Below, piece after piece: positions 22,640 through 33,360 of a DNA stretch of 64,000 nucleotides. Made by a program: the position numbers and the translations under genes. This stretch comes from Achatina immaculata. Taxonomy: Eukaryota > Mollusca > Gastropoda > Stylommatophora > Achatinidae. The stretch is from positions 52,427,282 to 52,491,281 of the forward strand of contig CM019702.1 in assembly GCA_009760885.1 (NCBI GenBank), given 5' to 3'. Under the pieces are notes generated by a model, which was given only the letters and a program-made list of their open reading frames with translations, did not search any database and had not been told where the DNA came from. The first letter of the stretch is position 1. The number at the start of each line of letters is the position of its first letter.

Positions 22640-23965
22640 TTCGACAATTGTTCCTGTCTTCAGGGAGTCTTCCAACCTCATCAAAGGATTTTATGCCTGT
22701 TAATTTGGCATCTCTTAACAATGTCCTCTTCAGAGTTTCACGCGGTCTGCCTCTTTTTCTTCTGCCTGTTGTGTTCCACTTGTTACTGGTTGTTGTTCAG
22801 TCATCTGTCTTATCTCTGTATTATTCCTGAATTCATTCCACTTGATGCCGAGTATTTTCCTTAGGCATTTGTTTTCAAAAGAGTCTAATTGCTTTTCTAT
22901 TTCTTTAGATGTTTTAAAGCTTTCACATGCATAAATGAGGGTGGATATTACATTTGAATTGAATAGTCTTAACTTGGTTTTTGTGCTTTTAACTTTTGAA
23001 TTCCATATGTTCTCAAGATTCTTGAAGATTGATGCTGCTTTTGCAATTCTGATTCTAACTTCCTTTCTAGTGTCACCATCCTGGTCTATGTAGCTGCCAA
23101 GGTATGCCGATTGATTGACTTCTTCAATATCTGTCAATTCTATGTGTATTTCTCCATCTTGATTGAGATGAATTTTCCTTATTTTTGTTTTGTCCTTGTT
23201 AATTTCAAGTCCTATTTTGCTAACCCTGAAGACAGGTTATCTGTTTTTTCTTACATGGAATTTACATTATTACTTATAAGACTTATATCATCAGCAAAAT
23301 CAAGATCTTCTAGTTGTGTCTCATGTACCCAATCAATACCTGTGTTACCTGTGCAGCATTTTTTCATTATGAAGTCAGTTATAATACCAAAAAGTAAAGG
23401 AGACAGTATACATCCTTGTATCACGCCTGTTTCAATCTGGAACCATTCACTCATTTCTTCTTCTGTCTTGACTGCACAAACATATCCATTTTAGAAGTCC
23501 TTAATGATGTTGACAATTTTAGATAGTATTCCACAAAGACAGTAAAATTCTCCATAATGAATCTCTGTGTATGCGAACAAATGCCTTTTTAAAATCTATG
23601 AAGTTCAGTATTAATGGTTTCTGCGTTTCAATATGTTCTTCAAGTATTATTCTGAGAGTAAAGATCTGGTCGAGACAGCTTCTCCCTTTTCGAAATCCTA
23701 CTTGTTCTTCTCTCATTGCAGTATCCACTTTATCTTTAAGTCTATTGAAAATGACCTTGCAAAATACTTTTGACACAACCAATACTAAGGTTACTCCTCT
23801 CCAGTTGTTACAGTCACTCAGGCTGCCTTTTTTTGGTATTTTAACAATGATTCCTTTCTTCCAATTAGAAGGTGACTTTTCAGTATGAACCTTACTCATA
23901 CAAATAAAAACACACTTAGCTGTTGCTAGTAAGAGGTTGTGTCCAGAAATGGGCATGGTGGGTTT
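22579..23965 (-). mobile_element. RTE-like LINE family B, copy 2 (longest)
   Basis: On the minus strand, 23940-23520 is open and reads NWKKGIIVKIPKKG, CNNWRGVTL, SKVFCKVIFNRLKDKVD, REEQVGFRKGRSC and FIDFKKAF, that is, RT domains 0 to motif A. After a frameshift it continues WFQIETGVIQGCILSPLLFG (motif B), LDFADDISL (motif C), then the shared TAA at NSM and a shared frameshift. The thumb follows (EVNQSAYLGSYIDQDGD), then the C-terminal domain with a 90-bp deletion relative to copy 1. Its 3' end, with a TATAAGATATAAGATAAGA-type tail, lies inside the last coding exon of GPCR-1. The 5' edge meets a 55-bp minisatellite at about 23970. Confidence 0.88.
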
Positions 23966-23970
23966 TTTAG

Positions 23971-24250
23971 GATGTTTAAATGGTGACATGTGTGATAGGT
24001 GGGTCGTAAACAGTTGGGTGCTGAGAATGTTTAAATGTTGACTTGTGTGATAGGTGGATCGTAAAGAGTGGGGTGCTGAGAATGTTTAAATGTTGACTTG
24101 TGTGATAGGTGGGTCGTAAAGAGTGGGGTGTTGAGAATGTTTAAATGGTGACCTGTGTGATAGGTGGATCGTAAAGAGTGGGGTGTTGAGAGTGTTTAAA
24201 TGTTGACTTGTGTGATAGGTGGGTAGTAAAGAATGGGGTTTTGAGAATGT
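23971..24250. repeat. 55-bp minisatellite, about five units
   Basis: Unit begins ATGTTTAAATGTTGACTTG and ends AGTGGGGTGCTGAGA. Five imperfect copies with point differences. It starts exactly where the 5'-truncated LINE copy 2 ends. Confidence 0.9.
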
Positions 24251-24390
24251 CCCCTCAATATTGAAAGGTATATGAAATAGTAGACAAAACATGACAAGCA
24301 AGATATGTATCTGCTTTATTAGTTGTTCTTGATAAGCCATTTTACTCAAACTTTTAGTTGTTCATATCGCTTAATGTTTCGTCTTTCCTT

Positions 24391-24424
24391 CCTCTCTCTC
24401 TCTCTCTTTCTTTCTCTCTCTCTT
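24391..24424. repeat. (CT)n microsatellite
   Basis: CT-rich run with TTTC interruptions. Confidence 0.85.
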
Positions 24425-24477
24425 AAAGTTAATTGTTTATTCAGAACAGTCCCAACATTTTTGATCTGTGTCATTGA

Positions 24478-24572
24478 TATATGTAAGTAGTTACTTCTGT
24501 ACTGTGAATTTTTAAGAGCGAAACGTAAATGTAATATTTTAGTTTATGTCTCTCAGCTTCAATGTTAATTAT
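24478..24572 (+). mobile_element. CR1-like LINE 3'-UTR remnant
   Basis: Matches the 3' UTR of the CR1-like elements at 4080-4185 and 51510-51600, including GTAGTTACTTCT, GAGCGAAACGTAAATGT and ATGTCTCTCAGCTTCAATGT. Only about 95 bp remains, cut off by the CT repeat downstream. Confidence 0.75.
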
Positions 24573-24587
24573 ATCAATCTCTATCTT

Positions 24588-24591
<4 letters not shown>

Positions 24592-24624
<33 letters not shown>
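24592..24624. repeat. (CT)n microsatellite
   Basis: Sixteen CT units. Confidence 0.95.
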
Positions 24625-24626
<2 letters not shown>

Positions 24627-24817
24627 ATAAAACTGCATTATACAGCTTTGCCTAAATGTAATCTTTTTACTGCAGTTACTGTCACATTTATCGTAAACAA
24701 AAAAGGAATGTCGACAATATAGAAATGAATGTGAAACAAAATACTAAATGCAAGAAGAATAAAGAAATTCAGAAATGATGTCATCTGGAGTGTCGGAGTA
24801 ACATGAGTACTAAATTA

Positions 24818-26113
24818 CGAGGGGTGATTGATAACATTCTCGGCATAAGGTAAAACACTTGAAACACACAGTTGATATTAGGTGCACTTGCTTGTAGATC
24901 AGGTTAATGTAAGATTGAACACATCGTTTCAAGAAATTATGCAAACCAAATTTTTTACAGACTTCTGAAGTGGTAAGAGTTGGCAGAAATTGAGAAAATG
25001 CATAAAATTTCTCATCGAACAGTCATTCGCTACCTCTGCATCACGGGCTTATCATCGAAGGAGATCCCTGAGGATATGGTGGAGAATCTATGGGAGAGTG
25101 CCCTTCTTACAGCACAGTGAAGAAATGGGCAGCTCAGTTCAAACACGGAAGGGAAAGTCTGGAAGACGATCCCCGTCCAGGAAGACCAAAAAGTGTAACC
25201 ACCGAAGAAACCACCGGCAGAATCAATGACATGATAATGGAGGATCGACGACTAACTAAACAGTACATTGTTACTGAGTTGGGCATCTCCCAGGAACGTG
25301 TTCATGCCATTATTCATAATTATCAGCAAATGACAAAGGTCTCTGCTCGGTGGGTTCCGAAACTTCTTGGAGCTGATCACAAATGACATCGTCTCAACAT
25401 GTCAGGAGACACTCTTGGCCATTTTGATCTGCAAATCCTGAAAAGTTTCTTCAGCAATTTGTGACTATAGGTGAGACTTGGGTTCATCATTTTCAACCAG
25501 AAAAAAAATAGCAGTCAAAGCAGTGGAAACATCATGGATCCCCACTTTCAAAGAAAACAAGGGTGGTTCTGTCTGCAGGTAAAGTGATGGCTTCCATCTT
25601 TTGGGATTCAGAAGGTGTGCTATTGGTAGACTATCTTCGAAGGGGCAGAACGGTCACCGGGGCCTATTCCGCTAATCTTGTGAGGCAATTACGTCTCAAA
25701 TTGAAGGTAAAGCGTCGAGGGAAACTGACGAGAGGAGCCATCTTTCATGAAGACAATGCTCCAGTTCACAAGTCAGCGATGGCAATGACTACCATTAATG
25801 AAAGCGGTTTCCAGCTTCTTGAACATCCTCCTTGTTCCCCAGATTTGGCCCATTCGGACTATTACTTGTTTACTAAACTCAAAAAGGAGCCCACTGTTGG
25901 CAAATTTGCTTCAAGTGATGACGTAATTCATGCTGTAGACCACTTTCTACTGGCACAAGATGCTGACGTATACACTGAAGGAATCCGTATGCTCCAGGAT
26001 CGCTGGACTAAATGCATATCATTGCAAGGGGACTATGTTGAGAAATAACCCCAAAAAGTCGTCCACAAATAATCCGTTGTATTTTATGCCAAGAACTTAT
26101 CAATCACCCCTCG
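24818..26113 (+). mobile_element. Mariner transposon, end to end, inactive
   Basis: A 1296-bp element with terminal inverted repeats beginning CGAGGGGTGATTGATAA at both ends, flanked by TA dinucleotides (24816-24817 and 26114-26115). TA is the mariner target site. This size and structure are normal for a full mariner. It contains one decayed transposase gene (24998-26047), annotated separately. Confidence 0.95.
24998..26047 (+). pseudogene. Mariner transposase pseudogene (DD34D family)
   Basis: Homologous to mariner transposases, the single enzyme that cuts and pastes the element. The N-terminal helix-turn-helix region starts MHKISHRTVIRYL (24998) and after a one-base shift near 25085 continues APSYSTVKKWAAQFK-like sequence with the linker DDPRPGRPKS. 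An R-to-stop change lies at 25384-25386 and a frameshift near 25430. The first catalytic position reads GETWVHHF at 25470, so the usual Asp is Gly. The C-terminal frame (25563-26047) keeps EDNAPVH and SPDLAHSDYYLF, with 34 residues between the two Asps, the mariner DD34D spacing. It ends DYVEK as these proteins do. One lost catalytic Asp, a stop and two shifts make it inactive. Confidence 0.93.
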
Positions 26114-26115
26114 TA

Positions 26116-26945
26116 TGTCTAGAAACAATATGTCACATAACTTGACCACGCTGCACGTCTGTTGCAGTATACTCAGAAAATTCACATAGGAGGGCGAACA
26201 AAAAGCAGCCATACTAATGTTGTAGCAGAGCTGATTATAAAGTCATCGCCTTCTTTCAACATAGTAGCCGCCACATTTCACGAATTACTGGGACCCGCCA
26301 GAAAAACACACACACACAAATTAGGATTGACCCTACGGGCATCTATGCACGATCTCTTTGATCCCCTCGTCCGAAATGAACTGATTTCCCACTAGTGCTC
26401 TTTTTGAGGCAGTTACATTCTCTACTCCACCTACAGGACACCATTCAAGGAGTTGTCTGACCACACCACGGTCAAGAAAGCCCTTGTAACCATATATAAT
26501 CTGATATTACTCTCTTTCTTCGTCATTACAGAAATAGCTACATAGCAGACTACGCAGTTCTATAACTCTGTAGGGGAAGAATGTGAAAAAGAAAAAAGTA
26601 TACTAAAGAAAAGAATACTGTCTTTTAGTATGTCATAGATTACTGAAATTACTGGTTACATATATATAACATTCTACGATCTGTTTGTGATTGCAAAAGA
26701 AAATTATTATAAATATTTGTTCTTCTCATTGCTCAATAAGGACGTTTACACTAAAATGTTCATTTCTTTCCAAACATAAATGAAGATATTAGCAGACAAG
26801 AACATAAATTAACAATCAAACATACAAAGCATACGAAAGGAAATTATACAGTACAAACACGATCCCTATAAACAGTTATTATGCGGTTATTATTCACTTA
26901 CTACACCAGTGCTTTATTAACGGACAAAGATGATATTTTGTATGT
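26116..26945. other. No gene seen
   Basis: No supportable coding frame. A 77-codon open frame at 26162-26395 has no recognisable motif and I treat it as chance. Confidence 0.45.
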
Positions 26946-27172
26946 TTACTTGCAAATATAGAAAATCTGTCCAAATGCCTCTCGGTATTTTTCACTCATG
27001 TGATAGTAAATAAACATATTACTAGGAGAATTTATACTTTTTGTTATCATTACTAAACCGCTTATTATCATAGCTATATTTATGTATTTGCCATGAATAT
27101 AATGGAAAAATAGGATTTCCAACACATTTGATACAATTATCATCACTGCTGCATTGAGATCAACAGGCAGCA
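26946..27172 (-). pseudogene. GPCR exon 3 fragment (TM6 end to C-terminus)
   Basis: The minus strand encodes HGKYINIAMIISGLVMITKSINS, then SNMFIYYHMSEKYREAFGQIFYICK and a stop. This is the C-terminal fifth of the family's exon 3, closest to GPCR-2 (KYINIAMIISGIVMVTESVNSSANIFIYY). The TM6 CFIP region and everything upstream are gone. The break coincides with the 5' edge of a plus-strand LINE (27181). No other receptor exon lies nearby on this strand, so it is a relic. Unlike GPCR-1 it keeps the ancestral IFYICK ending. Confidence 0.87.
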
Positions 27173-27180
27173 GTAAGAAA

Positions 27181-28223
27181 CAACAACTTGGTTTGGCATA
27201 AAAGAAGGGGTCCGTCAGGAGTGCATATCGTCGCCTTACTTATTTAACTTGTGAACTGAAAATATAAAAATATAATGAGGAATATTAGAGAATATGTAGA
27301 CAAAGAATATTACTATGCCATAACAATTGGAGGTTATGAAATACCAGAGATTTGATATGCTGATGACACAGTGTTACTGTCCACAACACAAAAAGGAATG
27401 GAAAAACTAATTATGTCAGTCCGTAAGTAGAGCGAAGAGCAAAACCTCTATCTTAATGCCAATAACAAACTAAATTGATGACAACTGATAAAACAAATAC
27501 GGCAGCTGAAATATGTATTCGTGAGGAAAAACTGGAAGAGGTGGAGAGTTTGGAATATCTTGGATCACTACTAACTAATAATGGAGATACAATGAGGGAA
27601 ATTAAAAGGAAGACATCTATCGCTCGTCAGAAAGTAAAACAACTAAAGAAGCTATGGAGAGGGATCGACAGAACTACAAAAATAAGATTTTAATAGCATG
27701 TATCTCTCCCATCGCAACATATGACTCTGAGACCTGGATACTTAACAAAACAGTTGAGAAACATATACATGGCCTTGAATGTAAACGCTACAGAAGAGTT
27801 CTTAAAATATCATGGACACAGAAAAGAACAAATATATCCATACTACAAGAACTTAATATTGAAGAAGGCTGGTTAAAGAGAATTAAACAAAGAAAACATA
27901 AATATATTAAAACATATATACATATATTATTATATAATTAATATAATTATATATATACATATATATATACATATATATACATACATATACATATTAAACG
28001 TCATGGTAATCGAGAAAAGACCATCTTGGAAGAGGCACATAATGGGAAAAAGAAAGAGAGGAAGACCAAGGCCAAGATGATGCATGGCATCGATGAAGAC
28101 CTGCAAATGAATGCCTCAGTAGCAGGGCATCATGCTTACAACCGAGAGACCTACAGAAGAGCTGTTAGGGAGACAAAGTTCCGCAAGGGACATGCACATG
28201 AATTAATGAACCATAAAAATTAA
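27181..28223 (+). mobile_element. LINE family A, 5'-truncated, RT palm to ORF2 end
   Basis: The plus strand carries a damaged motif B (GVRQECISSPYLFNL), motif C with YADDTVLLSTTQKG (about 27357-27400), the thumb LEEVESLEYLGSLLTNNGDT (27535-27595), then IYSETWILNK-like sequence, LNIEEGWLKRIKQRKHKYI, and the tail KRERKTKAKMMHGIDEDLQMNASVAGHHAYNRETYRRAV. It ends with RKGHAHELMNHKN at 28223. Several stops (27354, 27428, 27475) and shifts interrupt it. An AT microsatellite (27905-28000) has expanded within the C-terminal coding part, between HKYI and KRHGN. Confidence 0.87.
27905..28000. repeat. ATATAC-rich microsatellite inside LINE coding sequence
   Basis: Imperfect TATATACATATATA units, absent from other copies of the LINE family at this point. 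Confidence 0.85.
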
Positions 28224-28457
28224 AACCAGGTAGCAAGGCCTTAAGAAGAAATGCTACAGACATAAGATTGAAAAATGAATCAAACAGCGTAAAGAACCAT
28301 TTAGGCTTTTCTCATATGTTGGGTAGTCACACAAGTCGGTAAGGCAGCAGTTGATGATTGTCTCCACGTAGTCCTGCTCTGCAGACTAATTACCAGTAAT
28401 GTATGTTGTACAGATAATTATGATAGCAAAACCCGCAAACAATGTGTTCTCAATGTA
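28224..28457. other. No gene seen
   Basis: Short unannotated spacer between the LINE tail and the start of duplication copy 2. Confidence 0.5.
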
Positions 28458-29059
28458 TTATTTATCGGAATTTGTCACAAGTCCTAGAATAGTTCTGTTT
28501 CTACCTGTAGAAAAGATCATGTCTAATCTGTTGACAACGTACAAGTGACTTCCACTGAATATGAGATCTACGTAGGGACATATGATTATGATTAGCATAT
28601 ATGTTGGAGTGAGAAGTATTTTTTATCTGAAAAATAAAACAGTCAGCTGACGTTAAATAGTATAAGTAATGGTAAGTTTATAAATAATGAACACTACGTA
28701 ACACTTAACACATGCTTCGTATGTGTAAGGGACATCATACATAGCTGTAAAATTATTTTTTAAAAGTACAAGTAATTAATGCATTGAATTTTATTTCCAA
28801 ATACATAGTTTAAAGAAAACTATTTTCCACTATGAAGCATGTACTTTCACCAATGAATAGAATTCTCCATAAATACCGCAGAGATTTGTATAAACTCCTA
28901 TCCAAAACTGGCAGCAATCAAAATCAAACAAATCATCCAGTAAACTATAGAGATCCGAAAACTGTAACCCGTAACCAGTGCAGATCGATCTGAATGAAAA
29001 AAGCAACTGAAATGTACCAGCGAACAAGATCCAATACACCAACTACAACGATATAAGCA

Positions 29060-29345
29060 AAACTTCCTTTCTCGTCTAAGGACATGCTACTGCAGAATAC
29101 TAAGCCACCTAGATCGACTTAAAATGTGTCACACAGACGAGTGTCCATGCGGCATGAAGTTCAAATTCCAGAACATATCCTTCAGGAGTGTCCAAACCAT
29201 GCAGAACTGAGGCGTGAGACACGGCCAGAGGACACAAGCTTTGGGCAAAATCTTTGGGGGCTCATATAAGGATCTAGAGAGGACTACGGGATTTGCCATG
29301 TCGACAGGGACCAACAACCTCGAACACAGAAGAAGGAGAAGAATA
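29060..29345 (+). mobile_element. LINE C-terminal zinc-knuckle fragment (family F), duplicon copy 2
   Basis: Same segment as 2560-2865, with 'ILQECPNHAELRRETRPEDTS' recognisable in the nucleotide sequence. A two-base loss near 29150 removes the first CxC from frame. Ends in GAAGAAGGAGAAGAA. Confidence 0.6.
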
Positions 29346-29872
29346 ATTTTATAAAGAATGCCATTATTTTCTACTGTCTAGGGCATCACACATCGATGTA
29401 AACATGATTTTTTAAAAGTACTAGTAATTATTGCATTGAATTTTATTTTTAAATGTATATTTTGAAAAAAATACCAACTATTTTCCAATATGCAGCACAT
29501 ACTTTCACCAATTAAAAGAATAGCATTCTCCGCAGTATGTATGCACACATAGAGATATTGTCTTTTAATACACTACTAACTCCTTGACAGTGAGAATAAC
29601 CTAATAGCAACAGTACTCTGATACAATCTCTGTTTACAGACATTTAAAGGTGCTATTATACAAAGACATCTCTCCAGTGTGATTATTGCTTTGATCCAGG
29701 CAGATCTCGTACGTGACTGATCGCAACTAATCTCTGATAATTAAATAATTAAATTTTTTAATTAAATAATTAAACTCGTAGAGAATGTTTCGGCAATTTC
29801 AAACCAAGAAAAAAGCAACCAAAAAAAAAAATACTGCTACTGGGAACAAAACCAAATGAAGTTGACCTGCTA

Positions 29873-30166
29873 ATGTTGTTTCTCTCTTTTGCAGACAGTT
29901 TCTGTATTTCATCAATGTATATTTACCCAGATTTTAAATCACTCGATGCTGGGACACATCAAGAGACAGCATATAGTGGAGAAGTTGATAATAGAAGGCA
30001 TAGTGGTCGACACAAGAGAAATTGGACGACCTCGCTGGACATTACGGAAATTCTGAATATGTCACTGCAAGACGGCGGTCAACTTGCGCAAGACCGTATT
30101 GCATTCGGGGGAGGGGGCTTAGAGAGGGACAAGGTTTTGGAAAGGACATATCACATGAATGAATGA
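29873..30166 (+). mobile_element. LINE family G C-terminal tail, open copy
   Basis: A 97-codon open frame whose C-terminal half reads GRHKRNWTTSLDITEILNMS, LQDGGQLAQDRIAFGGGGLE and ERTYHMNE. The copy at 4600-4858 has stops in the same frame. I interpret the frame as a LINE ORF2 C-terminal tail that has escaped stop mutations by chance, since no upstream RT domain or promoter context is visible. The N-terminal third (MLFLSFADSFCIS) is probably unrelated flank. Confidence 0.45.
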
Positions 30167-31034
30167 ATTACTGGCAGGACGAATGTTTTGCATAAGATTT
30201 AGAGACATTTTCTTTGATTCCAAACCTTTCAGGCCGGAACAACTTTCTGATCTCCCTTGTGATAGTAGTGCAAACTCCATAACCCTAACCGCTACGTAAA
30301 CATGTTTATTGTATGATTCCATCTAACAGGAACATCTTTGATATACGTTTATTTAATATGGTAGCTATAAAACAGTGTATCTCCAAATGTTCTGCCTCAA
30401 ATTGTGAATGTTGAATGGCCTTTTTTTAAATTTTGATACTGAAACATTTGTCTTTATTGTATGACTTTACAACTAAGCCTTTTTGTCAACGGTAAAATAC
30501 TCTGAGGAGTTTTAGTATTAGTGAGATTTCCTTAGCTCTCAGTTTCAGACCTATGTCAAATAATATGAGTAATAAGAGGTTTCATAGAAGGTTGTTTATT
30601 TTTTACTATTTCCAAATTGTTTTGGTAGTGCATGCCACTGCTTTCTCATTTACTGATCGTTTCTTTGTCTTGAATATTGGTTCTTGAAAGTGTTATTTTC
30701 TTTGATAATGTCAATGAGGTCAACAAAGCAAATGTTTTCACTTTTTCCTATTTGTGGTAATAGTTGTAGTAGACGATGTGGTTAGGTTTAAAGATTCTCT
30801 CGCATGCTGCTAAAGCTCATCTGCTTCTATTAGTGTTAATAAACTCCGTATTAATGTTATGGTTTTCCTCAGGAATGTTCATATGTTTCAATCATTTCAG
30901 ATTTATGCTTTTGAGGTTTTTTAGGAAGAGTGAAAAGAGGGTCATTTCAAAACTATATACACACAAACAATCATATAACATTGCAGAGTTGCAAACAAAG
31001 ACGTGTCGCTATCGTGTTTTTTCATCAGTGATTT

Positions 31035-31290
31035 AAACTATGCCTGAAGAACGTAAGATAAATAATTTGATTGACTTGAAGGTCTATGATTCGTTTGAAT
31101 ATGGAAAAATTCCTGCACGTTTGGCTAAATTTGTGCACATAAGGATGACACAAATAACTAATATGTATTTTAAAACACTGTTTCCAGATACTTTATGTCA
31201 GCGAAGACGATTTAGCAGCGAATTTTGTTTAACACTTGGAGCTACGTCTGTGGAAACACCTTCTAACATCATCTGTCTCGAAGCATGAAT
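31035..31290 (+). repeat. Unclassified dispersed repeat, copy 2, with an 82-codon open frame
   Basis: An open frame starts at 31040 (MPEERKINNLIDLKVYD) and ends VETPSNIICLEA. I do not recognise the product. Related sequence is at 5750-5930, where the frame has an early stop, and antisense at 19240-19350. Copies outside the duplication argue for a dispersed repeat or the terminal coding part of a transposon, not a single-copy gene. Confidence 0.45.
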
Positions 31291-31624
31291 TCCATTTTTG
31301 TATTTTTAATATATTTAATATTTAGATAAAACAGCTCCTTATTTCTTCATTTTGAAATGTTCATTGGCACTGCACTATTCATACGATTACATACAAACAT
31401 ATCATGGATGTTCTGTAAATATGTTACACTTTAACCTGACGTACATGCTTTAATGAAATGCAGGGCAGATAGCATACGTTCAAATCATTTTGCAATATGT
31501 TCACAAATTAGTGTATACATGTTTTCAAAAAATTACGTCTGTAGTAGATACAATGTATCTTATCAAGGTGAACACCATTCATAAACATTAGAATCATGAT
31601 CTGCTTAAAGTTAGGTCCTGTATC

Positions 31625-32640
31625 ATGAAGAATGAAAAGAACGAATTATAAAGCCTAGCTGGATTTAACTGACGTAGTGCGCAGAAACTGAATACGTGTG
31701 AAAAACAAACATGACGTCAGTGAGGAAACAGACAAACGGTCATTTTTAACAATGGCTTCTTGGCAAACGCAACATCCCTCATTCATCGTTGAAACTTATT
31801 TTAAAAGTGGAGAATCGTCTATTACTGTACAACGAATGCTTCATCGCCATTTTGAGTTGCATCCCCTTAATAATGTTCCCGATAGGAGGACAAAACAATT
31901 TTGAGGTGGGTTAAAAAATTTAAGTAAACCGCTAATTGCCTTAATAACAAGTCTACTGGTCGTCCAGGAACTCAACATACACCTGAACGAATTCAAGAAG
32001 TCCGCAACGCATTGCTGAGTAGCCCTCGGCGATCAGTTATTAGGAATGCTTTGGCATGTGGTATCCTCTTACTGTTAATTGTCATCTTTATGTGCAGATG
32101 CTAACTGAATACTTCATTCCAGACTTGGGCAATAGAAATACGAGATTATTTGGTTTCAACAAGACGGAGCAACTGCCCAACAGCCCGTCAGTCCATGGTC
32201 ATGCTGCGACAAACATTTCCCAATCGTCTTATTTCCAGATTTGGGGACATTCATTGGCCGGCAAGGTCGCCAGATTTATCGGCCGCAGACTTCTTTTTGT
32301 GGGGGTATCTCAAGAACACGGTGTATGCTAGTCGACCACAGTCAACTGCAGACCTAAAAGATCGAATTCAACACTGCATTCAAAATATCCCTTTGAACAT
32401 GTTAAATGGTGTAATGCAGGAATTTTCCAGACGCCTGGCTCAATGGATCAAATGTAATGAAGGTCAGTCTAACTGGTGTAGTTTTCAAAAGCTAAATATA
32501 ATTATCAATAATAATAAAAATATCCACTTTTCTGAGTTCCATGTCACTTTTTATTACAAAAAAAAAACAACATGTATAGCACTTATTTATTTTCCATTTA
32601 AAAAATCCAGCTGTGCTTTATGCTGGATCATGTATTATAA
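31625..32640 (+). mobile_element. Tc1/mariner-superfamily DNA transposon remnant, copy 2
   Basis: Better preserved than copy 1. The N-terminus MASWQTQHPSFIVETYFKSG continues through MLHRHFELHPLNNVPDRRTK (31752-31901) and then stops. After a large internal deletion it resumes with TVNCHLYVQMLTEYFIPDLG, then FQQDGATA with the second catalytic Asp (about 32160). After a one-base shift it reads RQSMVMLRQTFPNRLIS, DIHWPARSPDLSAADFFLWG and a C-terminal helix ending near 32500. Counting across the shift places 41 residues between QDG and AAD Asps, suggesting a DD41D-type element. The first Asp is in the deleted part. Ends resemble those of copy 1 (ATAAAGCCTAGCTGGATTT near 31648). Confidence 0.72.
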
Positions 32641-32861
32641 CACCTACAAATTGAACTTACCAAATAATTAAGATTTAAAAATCAAAACATTTGTTCCAGA
32701 ATGAAAAAAACATATTGTAGACCATATTTGAATGAAAGATGAAGGACACCGAGCAAAAAGTAGACAGAGATGTAGATGGAGGACACGGCTTGGTCGAATG
32801 CATCATCGAGGGAGCTAGCAAAACTCGAAATTCACAACCAACATCCTTAGTAATGAAGACA

Positions 32862-32931
32862 CATGATGATGACGACGATGGCGACTACAATGATGAAGAT
32901 GAAGATGATGATGATGGTGATGATGAATTCC
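32862..32931. repeat. GAT/GAC-rich low-complexity tract
   Basis: Counterpart of 7500-7592 with fewer repeats. Confidence 0.8.
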
Positions 32932-33152
32932 AGTAAATTTGACACATGAAACACGTTACTGGTTTCTTCTTTTGTTGTATTTCTTGTAATCAGAATGTCC
33001 AGAAATTCTCTCTCCAGAATTGGAACATTTGAAAAGAAATGACTAGGTCTAGAATTTAACACTTGTAATACTTTCCAAATGTATTAGTAATGTAAGATAG
33101 CAAACGTAATAAATGTTCACGTCATATCTGAAAAAAAAATTTAAATTATTAC

Positions 33153-33360
33153 CCCGTAGACTGATGTTGATGGACTCCTTAAATCCCTGCTTTACAAAAC
33201 ATATGATACTGATGATGTTTGTTACAGTCCCAAAAACAGCGATTAACTGACACACGGTTACGTGTACAACATAAGTGTAAATTAATACTGTCTCATTATC
33301 CACATCAGGAGTGCACAGAACAGAAACTACTTGAGAAGAAGTAGTAGTTTATTTCTGCAT
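33153..33360 (-). pseudogene. Orphan GPCR exon 1 (TM1), duplicon copy 2
   Basis: The 208-bp minus-strand match to GPCR-2 exon 1 keeps the ATG, but codon 4 is TAA (MQK*). It then reads TTTSSQVVSVLCTPDVDNET, VLIYTYVVHVTVCQLIAVFG and TVTNIISIICFVKQGFKESI up to the conserved phase-1 donor. Downstream in the minus direction there is no exon 2. The protein sequence after the stop is almost identical to GPCR-2, so an alternative start within it would give TM1 alone. I regard it as a pseudo-exon. Confidence 0.88.

Noticed and set aside
24735..24817. Short similarity (AGAAATGATGTCAT...) to LINE family D just left of the mariner
   Set aside because: Too short to separate from chance without an alignment.
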